From NCBI RefSeq assembly GCF_037126465.1, contig NC_088209.1:12594052-12658051 (forward strand): a stretch of 64,000 nucleotides of DNA, in the 5' to 3' direction. The first letter of the stretch is position 1. The number at the start of each line of letters is the position of its first letter. The DNA comes from Ornithodoros turicata. Taxonomy: Eukaryota > Arthropoda > Arachnida > Ixodida > Argasidae. The notes under the pieces are model-generated. The model ran no database searches. It was not told where the DNA came from and saw only the letters and a program-made list of their open reading frames with translations. Of this stretch, positions 1-12,000 are shown piece by piece. The position numbers and the translations under genes are program-made.

Positions 1-2080
1 GGCATGTTCTGGCTTCGTGGTATAGTGGTCTATTGCATGTATAGTGCAAAGCGTTTATAGGAGTAACAAAAGCATGATGAATTTTTATTTCTTTTCATCT
101 TGCCTGATGGGATAAAACAATCTTCTGCGCTTGCTTAAACTGCCTACGCTACATGGAGTAGAAAGGGTCAGGTAGTCGAGGTATAGCGTCGAACGCCGAA
201 CGATTTTCGCCCTCATATGGCCAGAGTTATTCGCGGGAACTAAAATTCGCGATTTTGGAGGTGTGCGCGAAAAACGCGAAAAATAATTCCGCGCGAAAAA
301 AAGCACTTCTACAGTATTTGTGCTTAACTGCTTCCCCAGTAGAGGTGTACGAATGTTGAAATTTTCGAATCCGGGCCAGGCATGTTATTGGCTGTGTGTT
401 CCGAGCTGCGCCGACAAAAGACTCCAGCACCGCGTGCAGGGCCGACAAATATGTTTCCGAGAGTGTGGCTCGGCTGGGTCGCACAACTAATTCCACACAG
501 TGGAGAACTGTTAGTTTGTATCACCGCGTGCTTGCACCATTGCTTTGCATATATTTGCAAAAACAAGAAAGGGACACTGCATTATGCGTATGATTCGACC
601 CTCTAGAACATTCTCAAAGCCACTTCACAATGCTCCTGACTCCTCACATATTTTACAACCATGCTCGCAAAGCGTGGTGAAAGGGGTAAGGACTGGGAGG
701 AGGAGTTTGCCGACAGCATTCCCTACCTCCACAAAAACTTGTTAGTGTAACGATCACGCGCTTGCCCGTGTGCGTTCTGGATTTAATTTGTTCTCGTGCT
801 GTTGCCGTGTTAGCCCGCAGCTCTCATAGTTCTCTTCTTATAAATTTGTTTGATAAGCTCTAGAAAAGCGTAAGCCATGGCTGGAACTACTTGGCCTGGC
901 TGAGTCACCGGGCTGGGCCGGGCCACATAAAAAGCAGAAAGCCTGGTCTGTTCAGTCCCACGCAGGGCTCTACTGCACGTGGCATTCAGGACAAAGCTGG
1001 GTCTGACAGTGGCATTGTAGAATAGCTGAAGAATAAGTGGTGGTGGGGGGGAGCAGATGGAGCACCAGATGGCAGGCTCTCTAAGCTCTTCCAAACGGAA
1101 TGTCGCCTTGGGAAAGCCCTGGTGTGGTCTGGACTTCTTGTGGGCAACCAGGCAATAAATGGAATTGAAAAACTTTGACTCTGCAGCAGGTTTAGAGCAG
1201 CCAAGTTGGTGTTTTGGAGCGCTTGTGAAAAGACTTTCGGCTGCACCTGTACTTCTGGTGGGAAATATCTAGTCCCATTGTCATATGCATGTATGCTGCT
1301 GCAGCTGAAAGGCAATTTGGGGGGTTTGTACAGAGTTTCAAAAGCACAGAGTTACTCTGGAAAGCGGCGAAGTGCGTAGCGTAATTAATACTACGATGAC
1401 AGCTATATGTTCCAGATATGTTCATTTGGTTGGCGTCAACATTCTGCAGGTCCGCTTTACATATCACGCTTCCTGTACAGTGTAGGGTTAGATGAAGCTA
1501 TAGATAAGGATCAGTTCGTTTATAGGTATGGTGATATAGTTTAGGTCAACTTGACCATGTGAGGTTAGTTTAAGCTTGTTTCTTGCAGTTCCCAAACTGT
1601 AAGCGGGACAGGTAGTGAGGCAGACACTGCAGCGAAGTCGACTTGCAGAATGGTGATGACCGAAGTGTGCCTACTAGCGTCCCCGATTGATATTGTGGTC
1701 CAAGCAAGTTAGTCGGAAGCATTGCACTAATTTTTTGTTTTCGGTGTAGATCCGTGTCGAGACCACAGGGCAACGGTAGCAATATTGCGTGGAAGTGAGA
1801 GGCCACATACCGAATCGAAAAATAGAATCCTGTTCCGTCCTGTCAGCGTCGCGTCACCGTCACCAAGCGACCCAGACGCCCAAACCATTTTAATCCGGGG
1901 CAAACTTCCAAATGGAGTCACAAGTGCGATAGAAACAAACTGGCAGTATAGCTCTTTAAGAAATATATTTTCCGAAATCTTCATAATTTCATTGAATTTC
2001 TAAATTGTTCCAGTTTAAATCGACGGCGCTGCCTTCGCTGCGCTGCTCACTTTGTTTTCGATTTCAGTTTCACACTCTAA
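1..2080. other. No gene recognised; anonymous intergenic DNA
   Basis: No ORF here shows a recognisable domain or a convincing acceptor/donor pair. A CG-containing AT-rich patch near 225-310 (repeated TTCGCG and CGCGAAAAA words) looks like a transposon fragment. The remainder is unassigned. Confidence 0.5.
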
Positions 2081-3845
2081 CCCTTTGATGCCCAGCGTTG
2101 CTGGGGGGCAACGCTCCAAAATATTTTTTTTCTCCGCCCAAGTGGGTACTAATACTAAATGCCCCATGTTCATCCCATGTTGCTCAGGAGCAACGATTTG
2201 AACCGCATGAAACCATGTTCAGGTTCAGGTTCAGGTTCGCCTAATCCCTTTTACAACAGGGCAGACATCCATAAAAAGAGTCACCATGTTAGTTAGTTAG
2301 TTAGTTAGTTAGTTCCAGTACCTAAACCCTTTTAAGACAGGGTGGGCGCTTGTATCAAGCGCCTCAGGAGTAACTTGGCTGTCGCCGTAAAGTCAACTAC
2401 ACTACACCATAGTCAATAGCCGAGCATGAAACGAAGGAGAGATGGCAGCACTCGCCCGCACGGCTCTGGGTATTTAAACCACGTGACTCTGCGGTTTTCG
2501 CGCCTTTCTTGAAAGTGATTCACCAAAGTAAGCAAATCATCATGTTTCGTGGCCGGTATTTGATATCTCTGTGATCGAGTGAAATAGAAACAAGAGATAC
2601 TGACCTAGGCAATTGTGTGACAGTGCAAAATTTGACTGACACTTCGGAGAGATATTACGTAGTCCGCGGGGAAAATATATGTTGCCGATGAGCAACGTCG
2701 GGCGTCTGTGGGTATTTTAGTATGTGACTTATTTCAATGGACTGCACACCACTGTTTGTTTTCTGCAACTTTCCTGCCGTTACTTCGACACACATTTACG
2801 CGTGAATAGTTGCCAGGCCACTGACATACTGCTTCACATCTGTCTAGATGAGCATTACATCGTCCAAAAAGGCGCTCGGGCGAGATCCTTGAGATGCTTT
2901 TTCTGCCGGACGGTGAAATATCGGAAGTTGACTTCGACAGCGATCCGGATTATGATCCAAGGGAGGCTCACGGCCATTATCTCATTGGTAGAAGAAGAAG
3001 AAGGATAGAACGTTTGCAGAACTGTGTCCTCTTGAAATTGTAAGGTATCCACGTGGTCAATTAGAAGTCGACGAAGAGCGGACAGAGAATGATATTGGAG
3101 AATCCTCATCTTGCGTCCCTGCCGACAGCATTCACCACAGCAAGCGCCGTAAAGTACCGCCGAAAAAGGCTGCAAGGACATGGAAGAAAAATGATTTCTC
3201 TATCCAGGACACAGCATGGAAAGGACAGCTACCAGATCCGCGTGATGCAGTTCTTAGCCCGTACGAATATTTCAGAACTCTCTTCGACGAACAGATGATA
3301 GAAATTTTGTGTTATCAGACGAATTTCTATTCCACCCAGAAGAACGGCACCTGTGCAACGTGACATCAGAACAAATAAGAAAATATCTGTCAATCCTGGT
3401 TGTATCCGGCGTAGCACGAATGCCGCACTTTCGAATGTATTGGCAGAGCGGCACACGTTGCCCAGAAATCGCTTCGAAACAATTCATCAGTGTCTACACA
3501 TGAACGATAGTCTTCAAGCAAAGCCCCGTAACTGGGACTGCTACGCCAAGGTTCGCCCGCTCGTTGCCGAACTGAAAAGCGACATGAGTGTTGGTCCTGA
3601 AGAACGACAGAGTGTGGACGAGCGCGGATAATCCCCTTCAAAGGGCGGTCACAAATGAAACGGTACATAAAATCGAAGCCACATAAATGGGGCTACGAGG
3701 TGTTCACAAGAGCTGGCTCGTCAGGCATAATGCACGATTTCGTCATTTATCGAGGCGAGGGCACTGCAGAGGACCACGGGTATGGAATCTCCGGGGACAT
3801 AGTCATCGACCTTTTACCTGAGCACGTGAACCATAAGTTAGTTCC
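2081..3845 (+). mobile_element. Decayed piggyBac-type transposon, 5' end plus truncated transposase
   Basis: The left end begins CCCTTTGATGCCCAGC, the typical CCCTTT start of piggyBac termini, preceded by CTAA (one change from the TTAA target). Just inside it AGCGTTGC and GCAACGCT form a sub-terminal inverted repeat. A broken transposase follows from about 2,870. Similarity stops near 3,845, before the catalytic domain is complete, and no right terminus was found, so the element is truncated and cannot be autonomous. Confidence 0.7.
2869..3845 (+). pseudogene. piggyBac (PGBD-like) transposase fragment, frameshifted
   Basis: Reading across frames gives an acidic N-terminus (LPDGEISEVDFDSDPDYD), then LSPYEYFRTLFDEQMIEI and QTNFYS (the family's N-terminal module). 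Next come RNRFETIHQCLHMND, YAKVRPLVAEL, SVDE and KPHKWGYEVF, which are hallmark piggyBac catalytic-domain motifs including the first acidic residue. At least three frame changes and in-frame stops break it (after about 3,025, near 3,360 and near 3,630). The rest of the catalytic domain and the Cys-rich C-terminus are missing. The family assignment rests on motif order recalled from PGBD proteins. Confidence 0.75.
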
Positions 3846-4106
3846 CGTTTTATCCTATCCAACCAACCTGCCAGGGCCTGCTGTTCGACGCCCTCTGTGG
3901 CGAGGACGCCCGGGGCGGCTGCCCCTCTCGCCCCCCCCCCCCCTCCCGTCGCTAGGCTCTGGGTGTAGGGTGCCCGGTGTTTTGCCACACAGTGTGCGTG
4001 TGGGATCAACGTCGGTAATACTTCACACCCAAGTCTTGTTTCGAAGAGGTGTGAGCTTCTCCTATGGCCTGCACATTCGTTGGCAGATTCCCTGCTTCGA
4101 CTCGTA
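3846..4106. other. Unassigned stretch with C-rich run
   Basis: This is the sequence between the piggyBac break and the next MITE. It contains a run of thirteen C's near 3,932. No coding or repeat family is recognised. Confidence 0.4.
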
Positions 4107-4308
4107 CAGCTTGGGACAAAAGTTTGCGGAAGACTGGAGTGTCGCATTTCCCCACTAGAGCGACTGACACCCTAACAGCAAACTACAGCGGACACCCACA
4201 GACGAATGAAATAGCCAGTCACACGTTTCTTCCCGATAGCTAGTAAGGGGGCCGCTCCAATGAAGGAATACGCCAGTGCAGTGTTCCGTAAACTTTTGTC
4301 CCAAGCCG
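4107..4308. mobile_element. Tc1/mariner-type MITE (202 bp) with TA flanks
   Basis: The left end CAGCTTGGGACAAAAGTTT and the reverse complement of the right end, CGGCTTGGGACAAAAGTTT, form a terminal inverted repeat that extends imperfectly to about 40 bp. Both ends are flanked by TA, the Tc1/mariner target duplication. There is no coding capacity, so it is a non-autonomous element. Confidence 0.7.
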
Positions 4309-4491
4309 TACTTGCTGTGGTGTTTGGGGCAGTGTTTCTTTACTACCATTGGTTTTCCCATCTTTAATTAAAACGGCACTGATTTCAACAGCGACATATT
4401 AATTTTTGTTGTTGTTGTTTTTGCTCACTCCCATACGCTGCGAGCCTTGTGTCATCTCGTCCCACTGCTGTAATCTCTGTCATACTAATTA

Positions 4492-4783
4492 ATGGACCTC
4501 TCCCTGCTTGTACACAAATGATGTCATACTGTTCGACAGTGCCACCAATTTGGTAGAGTCGAACTATGCTGCAAGCTAGGGTGGACAATGTCACCCCCAA
4601 AAGCCACAGTCTTGAGGGGATTACGATAGTCCCCGAAAGGGATGCGACCTTCGGTCCTACTTTTCTTTCAATAGGAGGCAGCGAAAAGCGCCCATTCGTC
4701 GAACCCAGCCCTCCCCTTCCCATTTGTTTCGGTTTCAGTCTGTCTACCAACGTCATGATGACGTTTCTCGGGTAGAGGTCTAT
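4492..4783. mobile_element. MITE family 'AGACCTC', copy 1
   Basis: A roughly 290-bp unit bounded by inverted ends (GACCTCTCCC at the left, GGTAGAGGTC at the right). A second copy at 39,293-39,589 is alignable over its whole length, with the same ends and shared interior words such as TTTCGGTTTCAGTCTGTCTA and CGTCATGATGACGTTTCTCG. Two independent copies with the same ends define it as a mobile repeat. No transposase is seen. Confidence 0.7.
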
Positions 4784-5208
4784 TGTATCTATCCTAGGTG
4801 GTATAATGTACAATGATCTCTCGATGATGTCCAGCCGTAGCCTCCTACGCCTCCTAACTTATTTCAGTTATCCTGCAGTTATTACAACAGGCACTGAACA
4901 TCTTCAGTGTGGCAGGTTGAATACAAGACCGAATTCAGCCGATGACGTGCGAAATCACTAATGTTGTCATCTACGCTTGTAGAATGTACTGGAAAACTTT
5001 TCCTCCACCCGCCACCAGGGAAGAATGCCGGCACCAGTGTCGCTGTGCCGAGCTCTAGCTGAACATCCCTATACATATACTATGAGGCTGTGGTCCAGCA
5101 TAACTAAAGCTCTGATCCGAAGAGAGCTCAGGTAAAACAGCACAGATGCAAGGGTGAAGAGTGATTCATTCGCAATGAGCTCCATTAATTTTTTGTGATA
5201 CAGTGTTA

Positions 5209-5454
5209 GCGCCGCGAACCCAACTGGTGGCTGTGAGTGGCGTACAGACGTGAACAGACAGAGAAAGGACAGCAGGAAGGAGTGGGGGACAGGGGGGTTA
5301 ATATGCGTCCTGGGCAGACTTCAGAGGGAACTGTGTCGACATTTGCCAGGACAGCCGACGGTAGGATTCGAACCCTCCACCTCGTAGTCTTCTGCACGCC
5401 CTTGGCTACGACTAACAAATGGGATGCCTTAACCTGCTCGGCCATGCCGCTGGC
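5209..5454 (-). mobile_element. tRNA-derived SINE, copy 1
   Basis: On the minus strand the element starts GCCAGCGGCATGGCCGAGCA. This contains a pol III box A (TGGCCGAGCAGG), and about 70 nt later comes a box B (GGTTCGAATCC). The head resembles a class II (Leu/Ser-like) tRNA with a long variable region. The body follows, with a CAGTTCCCT ... GCCCAGGACGCA core and a CCTGCTGTCCTTTCTCTG tail. No clean cloverleaf is preserved, so it is not a functional tRNA gene. Confidence 0.7.
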
Positions 5455-6630
5455 TTCTGAAATATTTTACAAGGAGACATATGCTAGGACAGCTTGTCTC
5501 TGTGCAGACGGGAAAGAGTAAAGTTAAATGGTACTAATAAAAACATGGCTAGGTGTCCGTCCACTCATAAGGCAGGAAGGAGTGAGGAGGTATTCGTAGA
5601 CAAAAGCACGTGCGCCTTGAAGTGTTGCTCACTTATTCTGGAGCGAGACCAAAAAGTTTGCAGGCAGGGCAATAGGGGGGAGAGGGAAACTAGGGAGTTG
5701 CGCACACGCAGCTGACCATTCTGACAATGCCCGTTATAATAAATGAATCTTACGAACATCAAGCATGTATAGATACATACGTCAAGGGTGCACAATGTCA
5801 ACTATGTAAGCATAGTACCTGCGTTCAGGGATTTCAATAAACTTTTTCTGTAGATAGACTGCATCGGTAAGATGCGTTTTACTGCCTTTTCCATTGCTAT
5901 TCCACTTTGCAACTTTCACTGCAGCAATCCAAGAGACAAATATGGCCTTTCATAGTTCTTGCAGAAGACACAGACAGCAGTCTGGGGCTCAATAGACGAT
6001 TTCGGGAAATCCCAGTGCACCTTGCGCACGCTTTGCATCCTGGGAGCTTACTGTCATTGAGGAAGGGAGTATACCCTCAACGTTTCGTCGTAGCTGACCT
6101 TGACCTGTCGTGGACAATGGACCGGCAGAGGAGAAGTCGAAACAGTTTGAAGACCTTCTGCTTCTTTCCAAAACACACAAGTTCCCACAATTAAAGGTGG
6201 TGCTAAACACTCTGGGATTTTCTGAAGTTGACTATTGTGACACATAAACTGTCTAACCTGACTGCAATCCAGGAGACTCCCACTAGTTTGGCGTAGTAAC
6301 GGCTCGGACAATTCAGAATACATAGTACTATATGCGGGGAGAGATGTTGCAAAAGCCTAATCTGCAGCACCAAAAACCTTGCTTTATCACATGGGTTGCG
6401 TGATACTGGCTGGAAAATGAGGACCACCAAATGCACCAACATTTTGTTACAATGCACCTTCACCTTGTGCAACTGTAGCAGCTCATTAGTTTATCGAGAG
6501 TTACTGATATTGGCCTAACCGTGTCTTTTATGAATCTCTTCAGCTCTGTGTTGAGTACATTTGCAGCCTCTGTTCCATGTACCTTATCACGCTTTCACAG
6601 AAAAAAAGGAAACTTTGTCATAAACACTTG
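5455..6630. other. Unassigned; possible Penelope-like debris
   Basis: No gene recognised. Near 6,058 the stretch TTGAGGAAGGGAGTATACCC is followed by TCAACGTTTCG. It resembles the GAGGA-stem-GAAA motif of the palindrome at 6,631-7,193, but is degenerate. Confidence 0.35.
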
Positions 6631-7193
6631 AACAAAATACAGAAGCCGACACTGAAGATTTTTGTTTAAGTTTAATTTGTACAAGCTTTCGCGTGGAGGT
6701 CCACGCTTCCTCAGGTACAAAGTGAAGTGGTGACACACATAAGTATATATAGTATAGACACTGCTGTACAAAGAAAGGGAAGAGGAAAGGAGATATGGTG
6801 CCACATGTCTGTGTACAATGAATAGCTGGGCAGACGGATAAGTGACCTCTAACCGTTTAAGAACAGTAAAGGGTGTTGTTGTGAACAAAAAGGCTCGCCA
6901 ACCCAGTTTCGCGGAAACTGGGTTGGCGAGCCTTTTTGTTCACAACAACACCCTTTACTGTTCTTAAACGGTTAGAGGTCACTTATCCGTCTGCCCAGCT
7001 ATTCATTGTACACAGACATGTGGCACCATATCTCCTTTCCTCTTCCCTTTCTTTGTACAGCAGTGTCTATACTATATATACTTATGTGTGTCACCACTTC
7101 ACTTTGTACCTGAGGAAGCGTGGACCTCCATGCGAAAGCTTGTACAAATTAAACTTAAACAAAAATCTTCAGTGTCGGCTTCTGTATTTTGTT
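6631..7193. repeat. Near-perfect 563-bp palindrome (arms about 280 bp)
   Basis: Arms 6,631-6,910 and 6,914-7,193 are reverse complements with almost no mismatches (one is at the CCACGC/CCATGC pair), around a 3-nt loop at 6,911-6,913. The arms carry no gene. Each contains TTTGTAC, CTGAGGA, a stem-loop, GAAA and GTACAAA in order, an arrangement resembling hammerhead motifs of Penelope-like terminal repeats. It could be a tail-to-tail pair of such terminal repeats, a recent inverted duplication, or a long-read fold-back assembly artefact. Confidence 0.8.
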
Positions 7194-7721
7194 TATGTGA
7201 TCTACAGGACTTGACTCCCCTCTTCGTATACGCATCATAAACATTTGGTTTAAGTTCAAGCAAATCACATTTTAAAATTTTTTGTGATACTAATCATTTT
7301 TTTTTACAGTCCTGAGCATAATCAACAGTTCGCACTGAAATGACCCTTTCCCGCCCACCCCTTATCGCTTTGCAATTTAACTGGTTTGAAAGTGCGGCAT
7401 ACATTCAAGCCCTCTCCCCCCCAGACTCTATCAAGTGAAAAAGCTGACTGTTTTGTTTCTCTAGTTGCTGCTCAGACTCAGGCATTTCACATCAACTGGT
7501 TTGCTATGCTTTGGAAGATTATGTAAAAGTTCTTTCTGCCCTGGCGCGGCAATTGCAAATTTCGTCATGCCGCACATTCCCATAGTATTTATCAATGTGT
7601 TGATCGTAAGGTAATAGCACAACATACTCCGCTGCACATCCGTTCACCAGACTTGGAGTCACTTTTCTGAGGTTCCACTTGCTTGTTTTCCTAGGTATTG
7701 AGGCTGAACAAGATTGCAAGT
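7194..7721. other. Unassigned intergenic DNA
   Basis: No gene, RNA or repeat family recognised; AT-rich with short homopolymers. Confidence 0.4.
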
Positions 7722-8183
7722 CATGGTTCCCATTGTATCATAGAACGAAAATTTAAGGGTCTTTGAAGGAATTTTTAAGGCTAAGCCATTGTTTTATCTG
7801 GGACATAAAACACAGTTTATGACCAGGGCCTCAACATTTCACAAACATATTTGTAAGCTACAGGTATCACACCAGAAAATACATGGAGACTGAGCAATAG
7901 TGATCCATTCACAAACGTGACTGATGACCCCTTAATGTTAAAGATAACAGGCCAGAAAGGAAGGTTGATGAATACAATACGGTGGTTACCTGTGGTTTCT
8001 GAATTATAATTGTGACTCTGAAAAAGCGGAATTTGCATCAACAGCTCCACGAGAATAAGAGAAAGATGCAAAATAAAGGGCATTCAAAGAATGTAAAAAA
8101 TTCCAGGGCTTTCCAGACCTTGAAAACAATATTTTCAAATTCCAGGATGTTCCGAGGATTTCAATGGACCAGTGGGAACCATG
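7722..8183. mobile_element. MITE family 'GGTTCCCA', copy 1
   Basis: A roughly 460-bp unit bounded by inverted ends ATGGTTCCCATTG and CAGTGGGAACCAT. It is alignable end to end with 26,460-26,947, sharing words such as AAGCTACAGGTATCACAC or TTAGCTACAGGTATCACAC. It is non-coding; the superfamily was not determined. Confidence 0.65.
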
Positions 8184-8904
8184 GCAAGTGGATCAGCAGG
8201 ATCCTAACCGGCAACCCTTTATGGACATCTGTACAATTTGTGAGAGGAATGTATCTCAATCTGCGATCCCATCAACAAAGTCCTAATAAATAATCAGCAC
8301 ATCAAGAGAGTTGGAAAAAGTAACTCCGTTCATGCATTTATATATACAAATTACAAGCATCTCACAAGTGAGATAGATGCATGCTAGTGAATCACAGTCC
8401 ACAAAATATGATTTACTGTACAGAGTGACATAAACTGAACATGAGTGCAAATGCAAATTAATTACTGTGATTTTAAGTGAGGTCGTGCTTGCATGCAATC
8501 AGACTGTCTTGAAGACAGAGAAAAGTCCATGTGGTGCTCAGTGTATGGCAACAGACCGAGCAAATAAACTGCGAAAATGCCAGCTGTCGCGCGGTGTGAG
8601 CTCTTGAATTACTTACACGAACACTCTCATTCGGCTGCAATCAATTTGCTCTTGACAGCTATTAGAAAACCATATGAACAACACTTGCACTGCATTCCTG
8701 CAGCCTCACTCAGATCGGAAGTGACGGTCTGAGCTCTGGAACACAGGAAGATTGGCAACATGCAAAGTTGCTTCCCGTGGTGACTTTCGGCAAGCCTCTC
8801 TGAAGCTGCTCGGGGTTGCAGAGCCGTGTTGCCATTGGACGATCTTCATTCTGGCAATGCGGTGAGGGATGTCCATCCGTAGGGCATGCCCAGCAAGCCC
8901 GATA
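8184..8904 (-). other. Region 3' of the TTF1-like stop codon
   Basis: This stretch lies immediately downstream (minus strand) of the TTF1-like stop and should hold its 3' UTR. I saw no clear AATAAA on the minus strand before the MITE at 8,183, so the transcript end is undetermined. Confidence 0.35.
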
Positions 8905-9014
8905 TCATCCCTTGAGCCGAGGACACATGGACAGCTCGACAGCACGTTCTATTGATATGTTGCGTCTAGACAGCAGTGCTGGCAGGTAATACCTGTACAG
9001 GTAAGCTGCACCCT
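8905..9014 (-). CDS. TTF1-like exon 12 (C-terminus)
   Basis: 110 nt, two bases in, ending in TGA. Acceptor TTTTATTTCAG. It encodes GAAYLYRYYLPALLSRRN and ends MCPRLKG, aligning with the IIDYLYETTLPLLKEKL helix near the end of TTF1. The long acidic tail of the vertebrate protein is absent. Confidence 0.8.
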
Positions 9015-12000
9015 CTGAAATAAAATGAGCATTGCTGTATCAATTTTCGTATTCGATATAGTAAAAGGCTTATGATTGCTCCAAGGTGCACTTTCCGTGC
9101 ACTCTGCCTGTCGTCGTGGCTTCTGTATCTAGGGTTGCCACCGGGCCGGTATTATACCGGCACGGCCGGTTATTTGGGTGCGCTGCCGGTTGCCGGTAAA
9201 CAGGTGATACCGGCAGCCTTTTGCCGGTATTTGTGGCTCAGGGCCTTTCACAAGGGCTTTTATGGGATTTTCCCTTCAACATTCCGCTACAGCTTGAATA
9301 AATCTGGAGCAGTCTTGGGTAAGTTACTTCTAGAAAGTAACTGAGTTGCAGTTATAGTTACTTTCTTGGCTAAGTAACTAAGTTACAGTTGTAGTTACTT
9401 TCTTGGTCAAGTAACTAGTTAGAGTTACAGTGACTGTGAGAAAGTAACTTAGTTACATCACAGTTACTTTTTATAAAAATGACCATGAGAGGGTGATAGT
9501 ACAATCGTTAAAACATACATTTGTTTACATTTACTTAAGTGCGATAAAAGTATTATTGCACTGAACCAGAAGCTGTATAAGTCAATATGTGGCTCTCCCA
9601 CAGGGCAAAATACGTACGTAAAAAAAGATAAAACATTTATACGAGTAACTAGTTACATTTTGCAGTTACATTCACAGAAATAGTAACTAGTTACAGTTAA
9701 AAGCTACTTTTCTGGAAATGTAAGCAGTTACTGTAACTAGTTAACCCCAAAAGCAACTAGTTACAGTTACAAGTTAAAAGCAACTTAGTTACTACCCAAG
9801 ACTGAATCTGGAGCACAGACCCAGCTCCGCGGTCACCAGTCGTTTTCTTAGTTATTAATTCTTCTTCTTATTATTCATTGTTATTTCTAGCATCAATGAA
9901 ACAGCCACACGCGGGAACATATGTTTCCTCGTAATATCTTGAGCGAGTACGCGCTCTCTCTCTCTCTCTCGTCCACCCATCACCCCATTTCCACAAGCCT
10001 TTCCCCCTTTCCCTCTATTCCACCTCCTCTCCCTCGGCCGGTATTTTTCACTACGAAAGGTGGCAACCCTATCCGTATCTCATATACTGCTGCGCAGATA
10101 CACGATGCGGAAGCTGTCAACCTTGGCTGTAGAGCTTGACCATACAGACAAGCAGAGCGTCGAACCGAAACGCTTTTTCGGTACGTTTCGGGTTCGGACT
10201 TGGCCATAAAGCTTTGGTTCCGGTTCAGGGGCTGTAAAGCGGTTTGGAACCGGTTCGAGGCTCTCATATGCTACAAAGTTATAGGTAGCCACCAGAAATT
10301 ATACAAGAGCTCTTAGTTACATTTTTATGTATATGTTTCTGTTTTTCGAGCAACAGGGTCCCCTTCCATCCCGTTCCCGAGCAACGTGCCGGCAATCTAG
10401 GCAGGCAGGCCGCTCGAATCCCCACGTCACCCCCCCTACCACACACCAACCCGTACCGAGCCGGTACGCGAAGCTATTAGATCGGTGCGGTTCCGGTTCA
10501 GCTCCAAGATGGCGCTAGTAATTACGGTTCAGTTCCAATTCAGGTTCAGCTAAAAATAACGGTTAATCCTGATTTTTGGTTACGGTTCAACGCTCTGCAG
10601 ACAACAATCTATATAAGTTGAATCAGTTGGAGTTTTCAGTACTTGTTACCCTAATACAGTGAACCCTCGTTATTATGACCATGGTCCCTGCCGAAAATTT
10701 TGGTCATAACGAGGAATTGTCATATTAACGGGGGGGGGGGGGGGGGGGGTTGCAGAGGTTTCACTGCATTGTTCCCCAAGAGTATGGTCGTAAAGGGCGT
10801 ATGTCAGATTATCGGGGGTCATATTAACGAGGGTTCACTGTATACAACATCACCATGACTTTCAATTTCAGAAGTGGGAAGGACCAGCGTGTCATGCAGC
10901 AGACAAGACCCTAGACTTGGCAACGCGATTCCAGTGTCTTCCGGGTCCATTCTTTATGTTTCCCACATTTTTGACATCATCCTCTCAGTTAACTTCATGT
11001 CCCCCCCCCCCCGAACTCTCTCTCCGGCATAACATCATGGGAGAGCACGCATACAATGAGAAAAGTTAACTTGTATATGCCTAACTAACTAAATTTAAGT
11101 GACAAATTACAATTACAAAAATAAAATGCACAATTAAAGTCCACCAAATACAAGGCACGTCGAGTTTTCCGTATAGATGACGGTTCCTGTTTTTATACCT
11201 CCCCTGTTTTCGGTAAAGACGTCAAGTCTACACGGGAAAGCTGTGTGCCCGAATCTTGAACTCATCGTTATCATTATTTTCGAAGTTGGCGCTCATAAAA
11301 CATAGTGCCAAAGCACATGAAGGTCGTTTTGGTAGGCTGCAATTTGAAATAAATGCTGCTATTGGTCTTTGCACGGGAGCTTCTGGAGAATCACGGGCCA
11401 AACGATGCATTAATGCGTGTTACGGGACAAGTTAAAGACCTAGGCCTCTGTCTAAAAACAAACCGAAGTGGTGAGAAATCTTGCCTTTCATGCTCATCTT
11501 CTTGGAATTTGGAACTTTAGTGCTGATGAGCCTCTTCCACCTGTCGCACAGGGTGGTAGCCTTCTTCGCACTGAATTCAAGAAAGACATGCACATATTGT
11601 GATGCTGCTCCGCACTACCGCCATACAGAAGGGTGAGAGAGACTTACGCAGGAAAACGCCGATTAATCAGTTTCCAGTCGTAGTCGTTGCATGGCATATT
11701 TTCTATGTGGTACATTCTGAAAAGCAGTTTGGAAAGATTCAGCTGATGGTATTTTTGACAGTACGAAGCTTTCACTGTTAGAGCCCGAAGTTTTGGGGAA
11801 GTATTTTTTGTTTTTCTTCTAATTCTCTTCTTTTTTTTTTCTTCTTCTATTTTCTTGTTTTTCTTCGCGGAATTAAAGATGTCATTACCACAACTTACAC
11901 ACACAAAAAAAGAACAGAATTAATCCGCTGCATCATCATGAGCAAAAAAGGAACTGCAATGCACGTTTTGCCTCTCCTTTTTTCAAGAAGCCTGACAGTG

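Noticed and set aside
3655..4158. 167-residue ORF as an intact gene
   Set aside because: Its first part is piggyBac transposase without the rest of the catalytic domain; after about 3,845 it runs into unrelated sequence and a MITE end.
5355..5454. Functional tRNA gene
   Set aside because: Box A and B are present, but no consistent cloverleaf with anticodon loop was found and the sequence continues into a SINE body.
6595..7214. Two identical 90-residue ORFs in opposite orientation
   Set aside because: They are the same non-coding sequence read from the two arms of a palindrome, with no protein-family resemblance.
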